64,000 nt of DNA from Tenuifilum sp. 4138str (GCF_041102575.1 NZ_JBGCUE010000003.1:124001-188000); one strand, 5' to 3'; counted from the stretch's first letter, positions 45,621 through 54,200 are shown. Translations and numbers: made by a program. The notes: generated by a model from the sequence alone, not told the origin.

Positions 45621-46205
45621 ATGACAACCTTTATCGTTATTGTTGTAATAGTCGTAGTCCTTGTGATGATTATTGGAATCTCAGGAAACATGAAACAAAA
45701 AAATTTCGAAAATGCCGAAATCGAAAAACTTAAAAGTCAAGGAATAGAATTGACTAAACAAACAAAAACATTTCATGGCATAATTGGTATAGACCAAACC
45801 AACGAGAAACTTGTACTCATTCATTCAAAACTAACTGTATCAAAAACTGAAGTCTTTACCTTCGCAGACATTTTTAGTTGCGAATTAATTAGAAACGGTA
45901 AAACTATTTATAAAAAATCTACAACTAGAACTATTGGTGGTGCAATTGTTGGAGGCGTTCTAACTGGTGGCGTCGGTGCTGTAATTGGAGGATTATCTGG
46001 CGGTTCAAAGGGAAAAGAAAACATTAAAAATATAGAATTGAAAATTGTTGTTAGAGATTTATCGAATCCAACTCATCGATTTGTATTCTATGAATCAAGT
46101 TCTGATAACAAAGCTCTTCTAGATAAATTAATCAAAGAAGCTGAAAGTTGGAAAGATACCTTGTCACTGATAATTGACATGAAAGACAAACAAGAAAACA
46201 AATAA
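45621..46205 (+). CDS. Cassette 1: glycine-zipper membrane protein
   Basis: The 194-residue protein starts with a membrane helix (FIVIVVIVVVLVMIIGI). A middle PH-like strand region follows (KLVLIHSKLTVSKTEVFTFADIFSCELIRNG), then a glycine zipper at about 113-134 (GGAIVGGVLTGGVGAVIGG) and a strand-helix end. No family is named. Codon use is AT-rich, unlike the preceding operon. The stop codon lies two bases before attC1, which is usual for cassette genes. Function is unknown. Confidence 0.78.
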   Translation: MTTFIVIVVIVVVLVMIIGISGNMKQKNFENAEIEKLKSQGIELTKQTKTFHGIIGIDQTNEKLVLIHSKLTVSKTEVFTFADIFSCELIRNGKTIYKKSTTRTIGGAIVGGVLTGGVGAVIGGLSGGSKGKENIKNIELKIVVRDLSNPTHRFVFYESSSDNKALLDKLIKEAESWKDTLSLIIDMKDKQENK

Positions 46206-46207
46206 CT

Positions 46208-46345
46208 GCCTATAACAGGTGGTTTAGCCTACTGGGGCTGATGATGCAGATACCAAAGTTTATAGTAATTTAGTATGGTTTTAACGTGGGATGACGCCGC
46301 TGGCCATTAACTCCCCAGCAGCCCAAACCACCGACCGTTGTGTGC
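46208..46345 (+). repeat. attC-like recombination site 1
   Basis: The 138-base imperfect palindrome begins with core GCCTATAAC and ends with core GTTGTGTGC. Outer arms GGTGGTTTAGCCTACTGGGG (46218-46237) and CCCCAGCAGCCCAAACCACC (46313-46332) pair with few mismatches. The inner part contains GCTGATGATGCAGAT and TAACGTGGGATGACGCC, shared with sites 3 and 4. The 5' core complements the head of its own cassette at 45541 over nine bases. Confidence 0.78.
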
Positions 46346-46510
46346 AACCTTAAAAGACGACACGACCGATAGAAACGATTGAACAAAATGAAAAAGCCAA
46401 CTCATATTTTAGCACATTTGGTTTTGCCCAACACACAAGCCAACTCCTCACAAAACCAAAAGAGCTTAAATTTTTTAACGCTTAACTAAAGATGTATAAA
46501 ACTTTTTGTA

Positions 46511-46562
46511 GACATTTTTTGTCCATTCAAAAAAGATTCTTATCTTTGGACATAATTTGTCC
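46511..46562 (+). promoter_or_regulatory. Promoter and two C-boxes of the restriction-modification cassette
   Basis: Two dyads share the form GACA, five bases, TGTC: 46511-46523 and 46549-46561, centred 38 bases apart. A promoter lies across them: TTTG (46518-46521), a 19-base spacer and TATCTTTG (46541-46548). Thus one dyad covers -33 and the other covers the start of transcription. This suits a controller protein that represses its own promoter, and perhaps activates it at low level. Confidence 0.72.
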
Positions 46563-46565
46563 TTA

Positions 46566-46889
46566 ATGACAACCGTGAAAAAACATACAACATTTGGAGA
46601 ACAACTCAGACAACTGAGAGAAAATGCTGGTATGACTTTGAGAGAAGTTGCTGCAAATATTGAAATTGACCCTTCTCTACTTGCTAAGATTGAGCGTAAC
46701 CAAAGACAGCCGACAAAACATTTAATCAAAAATATCGCTGACTTTTTTGAAGTTAATGAGAAGAAATTGCTCGAAGAATTTTTGAGTGACCAGATTGCTT
46801 ACAAAATTTTGGACGAAAATGCAGACTTGAAAATTCTGAAAGTTGCAGAAGAAAAAGTAGCATACATCAAAACATTACGAAATGAGTAG
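46566..46889 (+). CDS. Cassette 2: controller (C) protein, XRE-type HTH
   Basis: From ATG 46566 the protein has 107 residues. The HTH_3 domain reads FGEQLRQLRENAGMTLREVAANIEIDPSLLAKIERNQRQPTKHLIKNIADFFEVNEKKLLEE. The longer reading begins with a TTG at 46557, which lies within the second operator and at the predicted transcript start, so it is rejected. The C-terminal 40 residues are helical. The gene overlaps the methyltransferase start by eight bases. It is likely to control timing of methyltransferase and nuclease expression. Confidence 0.87.
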   Translation: MTTVKKHTTFGEQLRQLRENAGMTLREVAANIEIDPSLLAKIERNQRQPTKHLIKNIADFFEVNEKKLLEEFLSDQIAYKILDENADLKILKVAEEKVAYIKTLRNE

Positions 46890-48480
46890 AACAATAAGTA
46901 TCAAACCATTCAAAAAAGAACTGCCAAGCGACTTTGCAGACAGGTTGGGTATTTATTACACGCAACAAGTAAACACTTTTCACAAGAAAGCCAACGGACA
47001 ATTCTTCACACCTACTCCAATTGCTCGACTTCTTGCTTCATTTTGCGACTTTTCAAAAGCAAGAATTAAAATTTTAGATCCTGGTTGTGGTACAACTATT
47101 TTATCATGTGCTTTAATTGAGCATTTAGTAGAATCAAAGAACAGAATTGAGATAATTGACTTAGTGGCTTATGAGACCGACCTTGAATTAATTCCATATT
47201 CACAAAAAGCACTTGATTACCTTAAAGATTGGCTTTTAAATAAAGGAATACAATTTAACTACACCTTGCACTGCACCGATTTTGTTTTGGAAAATGCAAC
47301 TGTTCTTAAAGAAAATAGATTACCAAGTTTATTTGAGGAAACAAATAGCGTAGTTAAAAATTTCGACATCATTATTTCGAATCCACCCTATTTTAAACTT
47401 TCTAAAGATGATAAAAGGGTAATTGCTTCGCAAGAATTAGTTAGCGGACAACCCAATATCTATTCATTTTTTATGGGAATTGCTGCTAAACTACTTTCTG
47501 AAAATGGCGAATTAATTTTTATCACACCTAGAAGCTTTGCATCAGGTAACTACTTCAAAGCTTTTAGAGAATTGTTTTTCAATACAGTTCAGATTGAAAA
47601 GATACACTTATTCAATTCTCGAAAAGACACTTTCAATCGTGATAACGTTTTACAAGAAACTGTTGTAATAAAGGCAATCAGAGAAAAAATTAATCCAAAC
47701 AAGAAAGTGTTTGTTTCTTCAAGTGAAGGCATTAAAGATATTTTTGAGCCATCAATTAAGTACTTTAATTCTTCTGATCTCATTGATTTAAACACAAAAG
47801 AGAAAATTTTGTATTTGCCGACAAGTGACAAAGAAGAAAGGATTTTGAGTTTAGTTTCCAATTGGGAGAATGTTTTAAGTGATTTCAATATAAGGATTTC
47901 AACGGGTCCTGTTGTTTCTTTCCGTGCGTTGAACTTTATTCAAAATAGATATGAAAACGGAACAGTCTTTTTGGCTCCACTATTTTGGTTGCATAACGTA
48001 AATAAAATGATTTTGGAATGGCCAAAACAACTCAGAGAAAAGGGGCAATACATTAGAATAGAAAGCAATTCAAAATCCTTGCTTATTCCTAACAAGAATT
48101 ATATTTTTTTAAGACGATTTAGCACCAAAGATGACAAGAGTAGACTAATAGCAGCCCCTTATTTCTGCAACTATGTTAACTCGGAATATATCGGAGTTGA
48201 AAACAAACTTAACTACATCTATAGAAAAGACGGGCATTTAGACCGTGACGAAGTAGTTGGACTTTGTGCTTTGCTTAACAGTGAATTGTTTGACACTTAC
48301 TTTCAAATTTTCAATGGTAACGTAAATGTAAGTGCAACAGAACTAAGAGAAATGAGATTTCCACCTTTAGCCAAAATAAAAGAAATCGGTAATAAAATCA
48401 TACTTTCAAACGACTACTCAATGAAAAATGTAAACAGCTTTGTTAATGAGCTATTTGAATTGGAAGTAATAATGAACTGA
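46882..48480 (+). CDS. Cassette 2: N6-adenine DNA methyltransferase (Eco57I/PstI-type)
   Basis: The 532-residue protein has SAM motif I (IKILDPGCGTTILSCALIEHL) and catalytic motif IV (FDIIISNPPYFKLS), the gamma-class N6-adenine order, followed by a long target-recognition part. An early segment QFFTPTPIARLLASF is typical of the Eco57I/BsuBI-PstI methylase group. It would protect the host against the nuclease encoded next. The gap to the nuclease gene is one base. AT-rich codon use marks it as recently transferred. Confidence 0.9.
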   Translation: MSRTISIKPFKKELPSDFADRLGIYYTQQVNTFHKKANGQFFTPTPIARLLASFCDFSKARIKILDPGCGTTILSCALIEHLVESKNRIEIIDLVAYETDLELIPYSQKALDYLKDWLLNKGIQFNYTLHCTDFVLENATVLKENRLPSLFEETNSVVKNFDIIISNPPYFKLSKDDKRVIASQELVSGQPNIYSFFMGIAAKLLSENGELIFITPRSFASGNYFKAFRELFFNTVQIEKIHLFNSRKDTFNRDNVLQETVVIKAIREKINPNKKVFVSSSEGIKDIFEPSIKYFNSSDLIDLNTKEKILYLPTSDKEERILSLVSNWENVLSDFNIRISTGPVVSFRALNFIQNRYENGTVFLAPLFWLHNVNKMILEWPKQLREKGQYIRIESNSKSLLIPNKNYIFLRRFSTKDDKSRLIAAPYFCNYVNSEYIGVENKLNYIYRKDGHLDRDEVVGLCALLNSELFDTYFQIFNGNVNVSATELREMRFPPLAKIKEIGNKIILSNDYSMKNVNSFVNELFELEVIMN

Positions 48481-48481
48481 T

Positions 48482-49417
48482 ATGAGTAAATTAAAAGAAG
48501 CACAAGAGATACTGAAAGCATTAGGACTACCGCCAGCACAATATAACGAAATGGCAGCATTGACATTTTTAGCACTCTGCAACATCAAAGAAAATGACAA
48601 GTGGTCAAACGCTAAGCGTCAAAGTTTGGGAGTTACAAAAGGCATTATGACTTTCGTGAATGAAAATTATGGTAAATCATACGCTCCAAACACAAGAGAA
48701 ACATTTAGAAGGCAAGTTCTTCACCAATTTGTTCAGGCAAGAATAGTTGATTATAATCCAGACAATCCGAAATTACCGGTCAATAGCCCAAGAGCACATT
48801 ACGCTTTGACAGCAGAGGTTTTGGAAGTCGTAAAAACCTACAAAACGAGAAATTGGAAGAAGTCTTTGAAAAACTTCATTGATACAGTTGGAAAACTTTC
48901 AGAAGTCTATTTGAAAGAAAGAGAACTGAATCAAATCCCCGTCACTCTTCAAAACGGTAAAACAATCAAATTATCCGCAGGAAAACATAATGAAGTTCAA
49001 GCTGCAATAGTTGAACAGTTTGCTCCTCGTTTCGCAAATGGAGGAACACTTCTTTACTTAGGCGACACAGCAAAAAAAGACTTGTTTGTTGACGAAAAAG
49101 GACTAAAAGAATTAGGTATTCCAATTGACCAACACAGCAAACTACCTGACGTTGTAATCTATGATAGCAAAAGAAAATGGTTGTTTTTAATTGAAGCAGT
49201 GACATCACACGGACCTGTTTCGCCTAAACGACTTTTAGAGCTTGAAGAATTTTTAAAAAACTGCAAAGTTGGTAAGATTTATGTAACAGCTTTTCCCGAT
49301 ATGACAGAGTTTAAAAAACATTCAAACAACATAGCTTGGGAGACAGAAGTTTGGTTAATGGAAGCACCAGACCATATGATACATTTTAATGGAGACAGAT
49401 TCATTGGCCCTAGATAA
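48482..49417 (+). CDS. Cassette 2: BsuBI/PstI-family restriction endonuclease
   Basis: The 311-residue protein has an N-terminal helical domain (1-120, EAQEILKALGLPPAQYNEMAALTFLALCNI) and a C-terminal PD-(D/E)XK nuclease domain. The catalytic part is LPDVVIYDSKRKWLFLIEAVTSHGPVSPKRL, in which Asp, Glu and the following basic residues match the family. Known relatives cut CTGCAG, but specificity here is inferred from family only. It is the last gene of the cassette; attC2 starts 134 bases after its stop. Confidence 0.9.
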   Translation: MSKLKEAQEILKALGLPPAQYNEMAALTFLALCNIKENDKWSNAKRQSLGVTKGIMTFVNENYGKSYAPNTRETFRRQVLHQFVQARIVDYNPDNPKLPVNSPRAHYALTAEVLEVVKTYKTRNWKKSLKNFIDTVGKLSEVYLKERELNQIPVTLQNGKTIKLSAGKHNEVQAAIVEQFAPRFANGGTLLYLGDTAKKDLFVDEKGLKELGIPIDQHSKLPDVVIYDSKRKWLFLIEAVTSHGPVSPKRLLELEEFLKNCKVGKIYVTAFPDMTEFKKHSNNIAWETEVWLMEAPDHMIHFNGDRFIGPR

Positions 49418-49550
49418 CCAATAAAAAGGCACATTTGCAATAGCTCAAAAGCCCGAGATAAAGATAAGTTTTGCAAAAGGGGCACATACCCAACACTAAC
49501 AAAAATTAATTCATAATGACTGAAATACAGACTACAAATACAGAAGGGCT

Positions 49551-49687
49551 GCACACAACAGCGGTTTGGCGTAATGGCGGGTGTAGTGCTTCGTATGACA
49601 GTTTTATGCTTAACCAAAGTGCAGTTCTTCGATTGAACTTTTGTGCTAAACATCCGCCACTACGCCAAGCCGCAAAACGTTAGCAGC
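49551..49687 (+). repeat. attC-like recombination site 2
   Basis: The 137-base site begins with core GCACACAAC, which complements GTTGTGTGC at the head of cassette 2 (46337). It ends with GTTAGCAGC. Arms GCGGTTTGGCGTAATGGCGG (49561-49580) and CCGCCACTACGCCAAGCCGC (49654-49673) pair with two mismatches. It has a different inner sequence and AAAAC before the final GTT, which it shares with site 5. Confidence 0.78.
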
Positions 49688-49728
49688 AAAATCAAGAAAA
49701 TACGACAAACGATTAGCTTGAAGAAAAA

Positions 49729-50145
49729 ATGAAAACAATACGCATTACTAGAGGAAAAGAAAAAGCTTACGATGAACATAAAATTAAAGTTTATATTAAC
49801 AATAATTTTGTGGGAAAATTAAAACAAAACGAAACGAAAGAATTTCAAATTCAAACAGAAACAATTGAAATCTTTGCCAAAACTTTACTAATTTATAAAA
49901 GTCCAACAGAAAAGTTTCAATGCGAAGAAAATTCTGAAATTGAAATAAAAATGAATCCTTCGGTAAGCATACATCCAATTCTAATAATCTTTCCTTTTAT
50001 ACCAATTTATATTCAAATTATGACACAATTGGATAATTTATACTTAAGAATTGCTGCCTCTGTTGTTTTATTGTCATTGCTTATATGGTCAATAATACAA
50101 AGTAGAAGAGCAATGAAGAGAGGAATTTTAATTTCAAAGAAGTAA
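49729..50145 (+). CDS. Cassette 3: small membrane protein of unknown function
   Basis: The 138-residue protein has an N-terminal beta-rich domain (IKVYINNNFVGKLKQNETKEFQIQTETIEIFAKT) that looks like a small Ig-like or PEGA-like fold. Two membrane helices follow (about 83-97 and 107-123), then a short basic tail. No family can be named. It is strongly AT-rich. It is the only gene of cassette 3 and attC3 begins 42 bases after its stop. Confidence 0.75.
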   Translation: MKTIRITRGKEKAYDEHKIKVYINNNFVGKLKQNETKEFQIQTETIEIFAKTLLIYKSPTEKFQCEENSEIEIKMNPSVSIHPILIIFPFIPIYIQIMTQLDNLYLRIAASVVLLSLLIWSIIQSRRAMKRGILISKK

Positions 50146-50187
50146 TCAATTCCTGAAAGAAATTGATACCTCAGAATTTAAAATTCA

Positions 50188-50326
50188 GCTGCTAACAGGC
50201 TGTTACTTTCACTGGGGTTGATGATGCAGATGCAGAATTTTATTACCTTTAACTAACTTTTTAACGGCGGATAACGCCACTGGCGGTTAACTCCCCAGCG
50301 TAAGCAACAGCAGACCGTTGTGTGGC
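50188..50326 (+). repeat. attC-like recombination site 3
   Basis: The 139-base site begins with GCTGCTAAC, the exact complement of GTTAGCAGC at the head of cassette 3 (49679). It ends with GTTGTGTGGC. Arms GCTGTTACTTTCACTGGGG (50200-50218 region) and CCCCAGCGTAAGCAACAGC (50293-50311) pair with three mismatches. The inner part shares GATGATGCAGAT and GGCGGATAACGCCACTGGC-type sequence with sites 1 and 4. Confidence 0.78.
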
Positions 50327-50389
50327 ATAATAATACCTTACATTATTGAAACAAAATTAATCATACAGAAAATTGATAATAATAGAAGC

Positions 50390-50881
50390 ATGAAAAAAAT
50401 AATTTCAATAATTTCTTTTATCGTTCTATTTTCTTGCAAAGAAAAAAAGGAATATCAATTACAAATAATTGTTAAAAATAAGACAAATCACACCTTGACA
50501 TTTAAACTTTTTCCCAAGCAAGAATATATGTCTGGTGAATTGTATGACTTTTCGGAAATCGGTTCTGGACATAGAAATACTGAATTTCAACTCGAAGCAA
50601 ATGCAGAAATGGAACTGTTTATCGTCGATGAACTTAATGTTGAACCACACACATTAACTCAAAAAGTATTTGACAGTATTTATGTTACAAGCATTTACAA
50701 TCATCATTTAATTAAATTTTCACCACAAAGTGTATACGGATACTCTGAAAACTTATACACAGAAAACTCTAACTGGACACTTGAACATAGAAATTATGAT
50801 CTACCAACAAACTTTCAAAAAAGTCATGTTGAATCAAGCGATTACATTTTTTGTGTTTTTGAAGATAAATTTATCAAATAA
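50390..50881 (+). CDS. Cassette 4: small lipoprotein of unknown function
   Basis: From ATG 50390 the protein has 163 residues and begins MKKIISIISFIVLFSCKEKK, a clear SPII leader with lipobox LFSC. The longer reading from 50318 starts inside the attC3 core, so it is rejected. The mature part is beta-rich with no recognised domain (QLQIIVKNKTNHTLTFKLFPK, EMELFIVDELNVEPH). It is AT-rich, with its stop four bases before attC4. A role in surface defence or adhesion is only a guess and is not claimed. Confidence 0.78.
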   Translation: MKKIISIISFIVLFSCKEKKEYQLQIIVKNKTNHTLTFKLFPKQEYMSGELYDFSEIGSGHRNTEFQLEANAEMELFIVDELNVEPHTLTQKVFDSIYVTSIYNHHLIKFSPQSVYGYSENLYTENSNWTLEHRNYDLPTNFQKSHVESSDYIFCVFEDKFIK

Positions 50882-50885
50882 TTAC

Positions 50886-51024
50886 GCCACACAACACGTG
50901 GTTCAACCTACTGGGGCTGATGATGCAGATTCGAAAGTTTTTAGTAATTTAGTGTGTTTTTAACGTGGGATGACGCCGCTGGCTTTTAACTCCCCAGCAG
51001 CCCAAACCACCGACCGTTACCCAT
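50886..51024 (+). repeat. attC-like recombination site 4 (distal end of the array)
   Basis: The 139-base site begins with GCCACACAAC, the exact ten-base complement of GTTGTGTGGC at the head of cassette 4 (50317). It ends GTTACCCAT, which marks the right edge of the array. Arms GTGGTTCAACCTACTGGGG (50898-50916) and CCCCAGCAGCCCAAACCAC (50992-51010) pair. It is almost identical to site 1 in its inner part. The convergent transporter gene ends 25 bases beyond. Confidence 0.78.
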
Positions 51025-51048
51025 CCCAAATTCTAGGTTCTGTTTTTT

Positions 51049-53130
51049 CTATCCCTCACCAATGGTAATCCGTGCTATGTTGTTGGCGTGGCTGCCAATT
51101 ATGCGGTAAAGGCTCACCAGTTCAAGGTGCGTTTTGGAGCTTTCAATGGATTTGCCCACCGCCTGCTTAAGCCTATCGAAATGGTTACGTTCTAGCTCTA
51201 TACCAACCTTCTTGTAGTGGTCGTACTTGCGGAGCTGCTTGCGGGCTACATCCAGGTTCAGTGTGTCCAGTATCTCAATGGCTCGGTTAAGCTGCTTTTG
51301 GGTTAACCTATGGAATTCAACAAGCTCATTTTTCCCTTCATCGGAAAACTCGAGTCCTGCACCCAGCCACCACTCTCCTTTCTCAATCAGATTCTTTGAT
51401 ATGATATCGCCTATCTGCTCCAGCTCCTTGGTGGCAAACATCACCCTGAATACATTGTCAACCTCATTATCGCTTATATCGGCATGACTTATTCGGAGCA
51501 GGTAGTCGTTAAGCTTATCGCGCAGGAAGTTTACATGCTCCTCCTTTTCGCGGATTGTGTCAATTACTCTTGAATCCTTGTGAGTGAAAAGTGTAATGCT
51601 ATCGCTTAGCATTGAGTTTACCAAGTGAGCCATGCCCACCAGCTCGCGCCGTGCAATCTCAATGGCAATTGATGGAGTATTTATCAGGTTGATATCGATA
51701 TACTGGGTTTTATACCGTTGTTGTTTCTCAGGGAAGATTGGCATAACCCAATCCACAATTCGGGCAAACTGAGCGGTAAAAGGCAAAACAATCAAGGCGA
51801 GTAGCACATTGTAGATTGTGTGGGCATTAGCCACCTGCCTCGATATGTTTGTAACAGTTCCCCCGGCAAAGGTGTTTATTACATCGGGAGTGAGGAACCT
51901 AACCAGTTGAGCAAAGGGCTCAATAAGCCAGAATAGAAGGAGTATTCCAATGAATTTGAATACCGCGTAGGCCATGGCCACCTTTTTGGCCTCGCGGCCC
52001 GCGGCAAATGCTGCAATTATCCCGGTTACTGCCGTGCCCAGGTTGGCACCCATGAGTAAGGGTATTGAACCCTCAAGCGATATGAGTCCCTGGGTGGTCA
52101 TGGTTAGCACAATCCCAATAAATGCCGCACTACTCTGTACAAGGGCGGTTAAAATGGTTCCTACCAGCACGCCTATTAATGGTTGCTGAACGCTTTCAAT
52201 AACCTGTAGGAATGGTTCGTAATGCTTTAGTGGCGACATGGCACCCGACATAAGGTGCATGCCGTAGAACAGTAGGCCAAAGCCTACAAGAGCTTCGCCA
52301 ATGCTGCGGGTAACGTGTTTTTTCACAAACACCATAATGCCAAAGCCAAGCGCAACAATTAGCAGCGAGTAATCGGATAACTTGAATGAGATTAGCTGAA
52401 CGGTTATGGTAGTACCAATGGCAGCGCCCAGTATCATCCCTATGGTTTGCTCAAATCGCAACAAACCCGACTGAACAAATCCAACAAGCATCACCGTGGT
52501 TGCGCTACTCGACTGGGTTATAACGGTAACCAGTGCCCCAAAAAAGGTTGCCACAACCCTGTTCCTCGACATGCGTAGCAGAATTAGCCTTAGCTTATCG
52601 GCAATACCGTGGCGTAAACCAGTACTCATTTGGTTTATGCCAATAAAGAATATTGCTAACCCTCCCAGCAAGCCAACAATTAGCATTATTGCCCAATTGC
52701 GTGCATTGGCATAGGCTGTAAAAATCACAAAGTTTTGCGGGCTCTCAGTCTGGATGCTTGCCGATATTTGATACTCGCCCTCCTTATTACCCAAGTGAAG
52801 TTGGGTGCGTGCAATGCCCTGACTGTTGGTGAATACCTCGTACCTTTCCAAAAGGTGTCCTTTTGAGCCAAAGGGAACGCGGGTAATTTCAAACGTAACC
52901 CTTACCCCGGGGGCAGGATTCCCTGAGGAATCGGTTACCACAACTATAAATGGATGTTCAAGTCGCTCGCCGGCTCTGGCCCACTGCTCATCGCCTGAGG
53001 CTTTTACTCCACCTTCGGCACTATACTTCTGAATGGTGTAGTACTGGGCATAAGCTCTTACACTACCGCAAAAAATGATAGCTATGGCAATTATACCAAA
53101 ATACCTGAATGTATTTAAACATTTTAGCAT
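51049..53130 (-). CDS. Na+/phosphate cotransporter with N-terminal Ig-like and C-terminal PhoU-like domains
   Basis: The start chosen (53130) gives MLKCLNTFRYFGIIAIAIIFCGSVRAYA, a proper signal peptide. The longer reading from 53205 puts 25 residues before it. Residues about 30-140 form a bacterial Ig-like (invasin/big-1) domain (HPFIVVVTDSSGNPAPGVRVTFEI). Then comes an NptA-like carrier with duplicated QSS motifs (VTQSSSATTVMLVGF, LVQSSAAFIGIVLTM). The last 190 residues are helical and PhoU-like. It takes up phosphate with sodium, and the Ig domain would face the periplasm. The total is 693 residues. Confidence 0.88.
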   Translation of the reverse strand: MLKCLNTFRYFGIIAIAIIFCGSVRAYAQYYTIQKYSAEGGVKASGDEQWARAGERLEHPFIVVVTDSSGNPAPGVRVTFEITRVPFGSKGHLLERYEVFTNSQGIARTQLHLGNKEGEYQISASIQTESPQNFVIFTAYANARNWAIMLIVGLLGGLAIFFIGINQMSTGLRHGIADKLRLILLRMSRNRVVATFFGALVTVITQSSSATTVMLVGFVQSGLLRFEQTIGMILGAAIGTTITVQLISFKLSDYSLLIVALGFGIMVFVKKHVTRSIGEALVGFGLLFYGMHLMSGAMSPLKHYEPFLQVIESVQQPLIGVLVGTILTALVQSSAAFIGIVLTMTTQGLISLEGSIPLLMGANLGTAVTGIIAAFAAGREAKKVAMAYAVFKFIGILLLFWLIEPFAQLVRFLTPDVINTFAGGTVTNISRQVANAHTIYNVLLALIVLPFTAQFARIVDWVMPIFPEKQQRYKTQYIDINLINTPSIAIEIARRELVGMAHLVNSMLSDSITLFTHKDSRVIDTIREKEEHVNFLRDKLNDYLLRISHADISDNEVDNVFRVMFATKELEQIGDIISKNLIEKGEWWLGAGLEFSDEGKNELVEFHRLTQKQLNRAIEILDTLNLDVARKQLRKYDHYKKVGIELERNHFDRLKQAVGKSIESSKTHLELVSLYRIIGSHANNIARITIGEG

Positions 53131-53501
53131 AGTCCAATTTACCCAAAAATATCGGGAAAGGCAAAATATTTTCTTTTTTTTCCAAACCATCCTATATAAA
53201 TGCATGAACTAATCATGGGGTAATCCCAAATTCGCCAAATGAAAAATTAAGTTGACGAATTTCGTTTAAAAAAGATTTTTCAGTATGAGAATGTTAATCA
53301 TCCCATTAATTCTGGGGGAATAAATACACTGTGCCTCTCGCTAACGCATGGACAATTACTCAGCTTTACAAATGGTATTATAAATTAATCAACCTTGTTC
53401 TTAATTTCTAGTATTTCGAGATTTGTAATACTATTTTTTAAATTACTTAAACAAAAATCTTTAATATCTGTTATACTACTAACAAAACAAATCAACGGAA
53501 T
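53131..53501. other. Divergent intergenic region
   Basis: About 370 bases of AT-rich DNA lie between the transporter and the SDR gene. No RNA or open frame is supported. TTTGTAATAC and TAATATCTG-like sequences near 53420-53475 could hold the SDR promoter, but no perfect element was found. Confidence 0.35.
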
Positions 53502-54200
53502 ATGAGAAACTATTTTGTAGTTGGAGCTTCGTCTGGGATAGGTAAAGCGCTTAGCATTGTTTTAGCCGATTCGGGTAACTCGGTTTATGGAACTTACAAT
53601 AAAACACCAGTTCCGCAAGAAACTGGAAATATTAAGTATTATCCTCTTGATGTGATGGACGATACACTCAATCTGGAATTCTTGCCCGAAAAACTCGATG
53701 GCATTGCTTACTGTCCGGGCGCTATTACGCTTAAACCGTTTGAACGCATTAAATCAACCGAACTTATATCCGACTTCCAATTACAGGTAATTGGAGCTGT
53801 TAAGCTTCTTCAAGCTGCAATGCCCAGGCTGAGGAATGGAAATAACCCGTCGGTGGTACTTTTTTCCACTGTTGCGGTGCAGACTGGATTACCTTACCAT
53901 GCGGTTGTTTCCGTATCAAAAGGTGCGGTTGAGGGGTTAACCAGGGCTTTGGCCGCTGAATATGCCCCAAAAATTAGAGTAAACTGTATTGCCCCATCGT
54001 TAACCGATACCCCCTTAGCATCATCACTTTTGAACAATGAGCAGAAGCGCGATTCGGCTAATCAAAGGCACCCTTTAAAGCGGATTGGAATACCTGAGGA
54101 TATTGCTTACATTGCTGAGTTTCTGCTATCCGAAAAGTCGGGCTGGATTACGGGCCAGGTAATACATGTTGATGGTGGGTTCTCAACAGTTAAACTATAA
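53502..54200 (+). CDS. SDR-family protein lacking the usual catalytic Tyr
   Basis: The 232-residue protein has the SDR cofactor motif VGASSGIGKAL and AYCPGA in place of NNAG. The active-site Ser (LFSTVAV) and Lys (VSKGAVEGLTRALAAEYAP) are present, but the position four before the Lys is Val, not Tyr; a Tyr lies four residues earlier (LPYHAVVSVSK). It ends WITGQVIHVDGGFSTVKL as SDRs do. It may use another acid or bind NAD(P) without usual reduction. It opens a four-gene group (SDR, DoxX, SRPBCC, DUF2867). Confidence 0.85.
   Translation: MRNYFVVGASSGIGKALSIVLADSGNSVYGTYNKTPVPQETGNIKYYPLDVMDDTLNLEFLPEKLDGIAYCPGAITLKPFERIKSTELISDFQLQVIGAVKLLQAAMPRLRNGNNPSVVLFSTVAVQTGLPYHAVVSVSKGAVEGLTRALAAEYAPKIRVNCIAPSLTDTPLASSLLNNEQKRDSANQRHPLKRIGIPEDIAYIAEFLLSEKSGWITGQVIHVDGGFSTVKL

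Noticed and set aside
49516..49683. 56-codon open frame running through attC-like site 2
   Set aside because: It follows the palindrome almost end to end (arms and spacer), so the open frame is a by-product of the repeat and not a gene.
46208..51024. Palindromes considered as ordinary terminators or REP elements
   Set aside because: They are 137-139 bases long with matched cores at the cassette heads, which terminators or REP elements do not show.
45370..51048. Search for an integron integrase or other recombinase at the array
   Set aside because: No frame in or near the array has tyrosine or serine recombinase motifs; the nearest genes are a barrel protein and a phosphate transporter.
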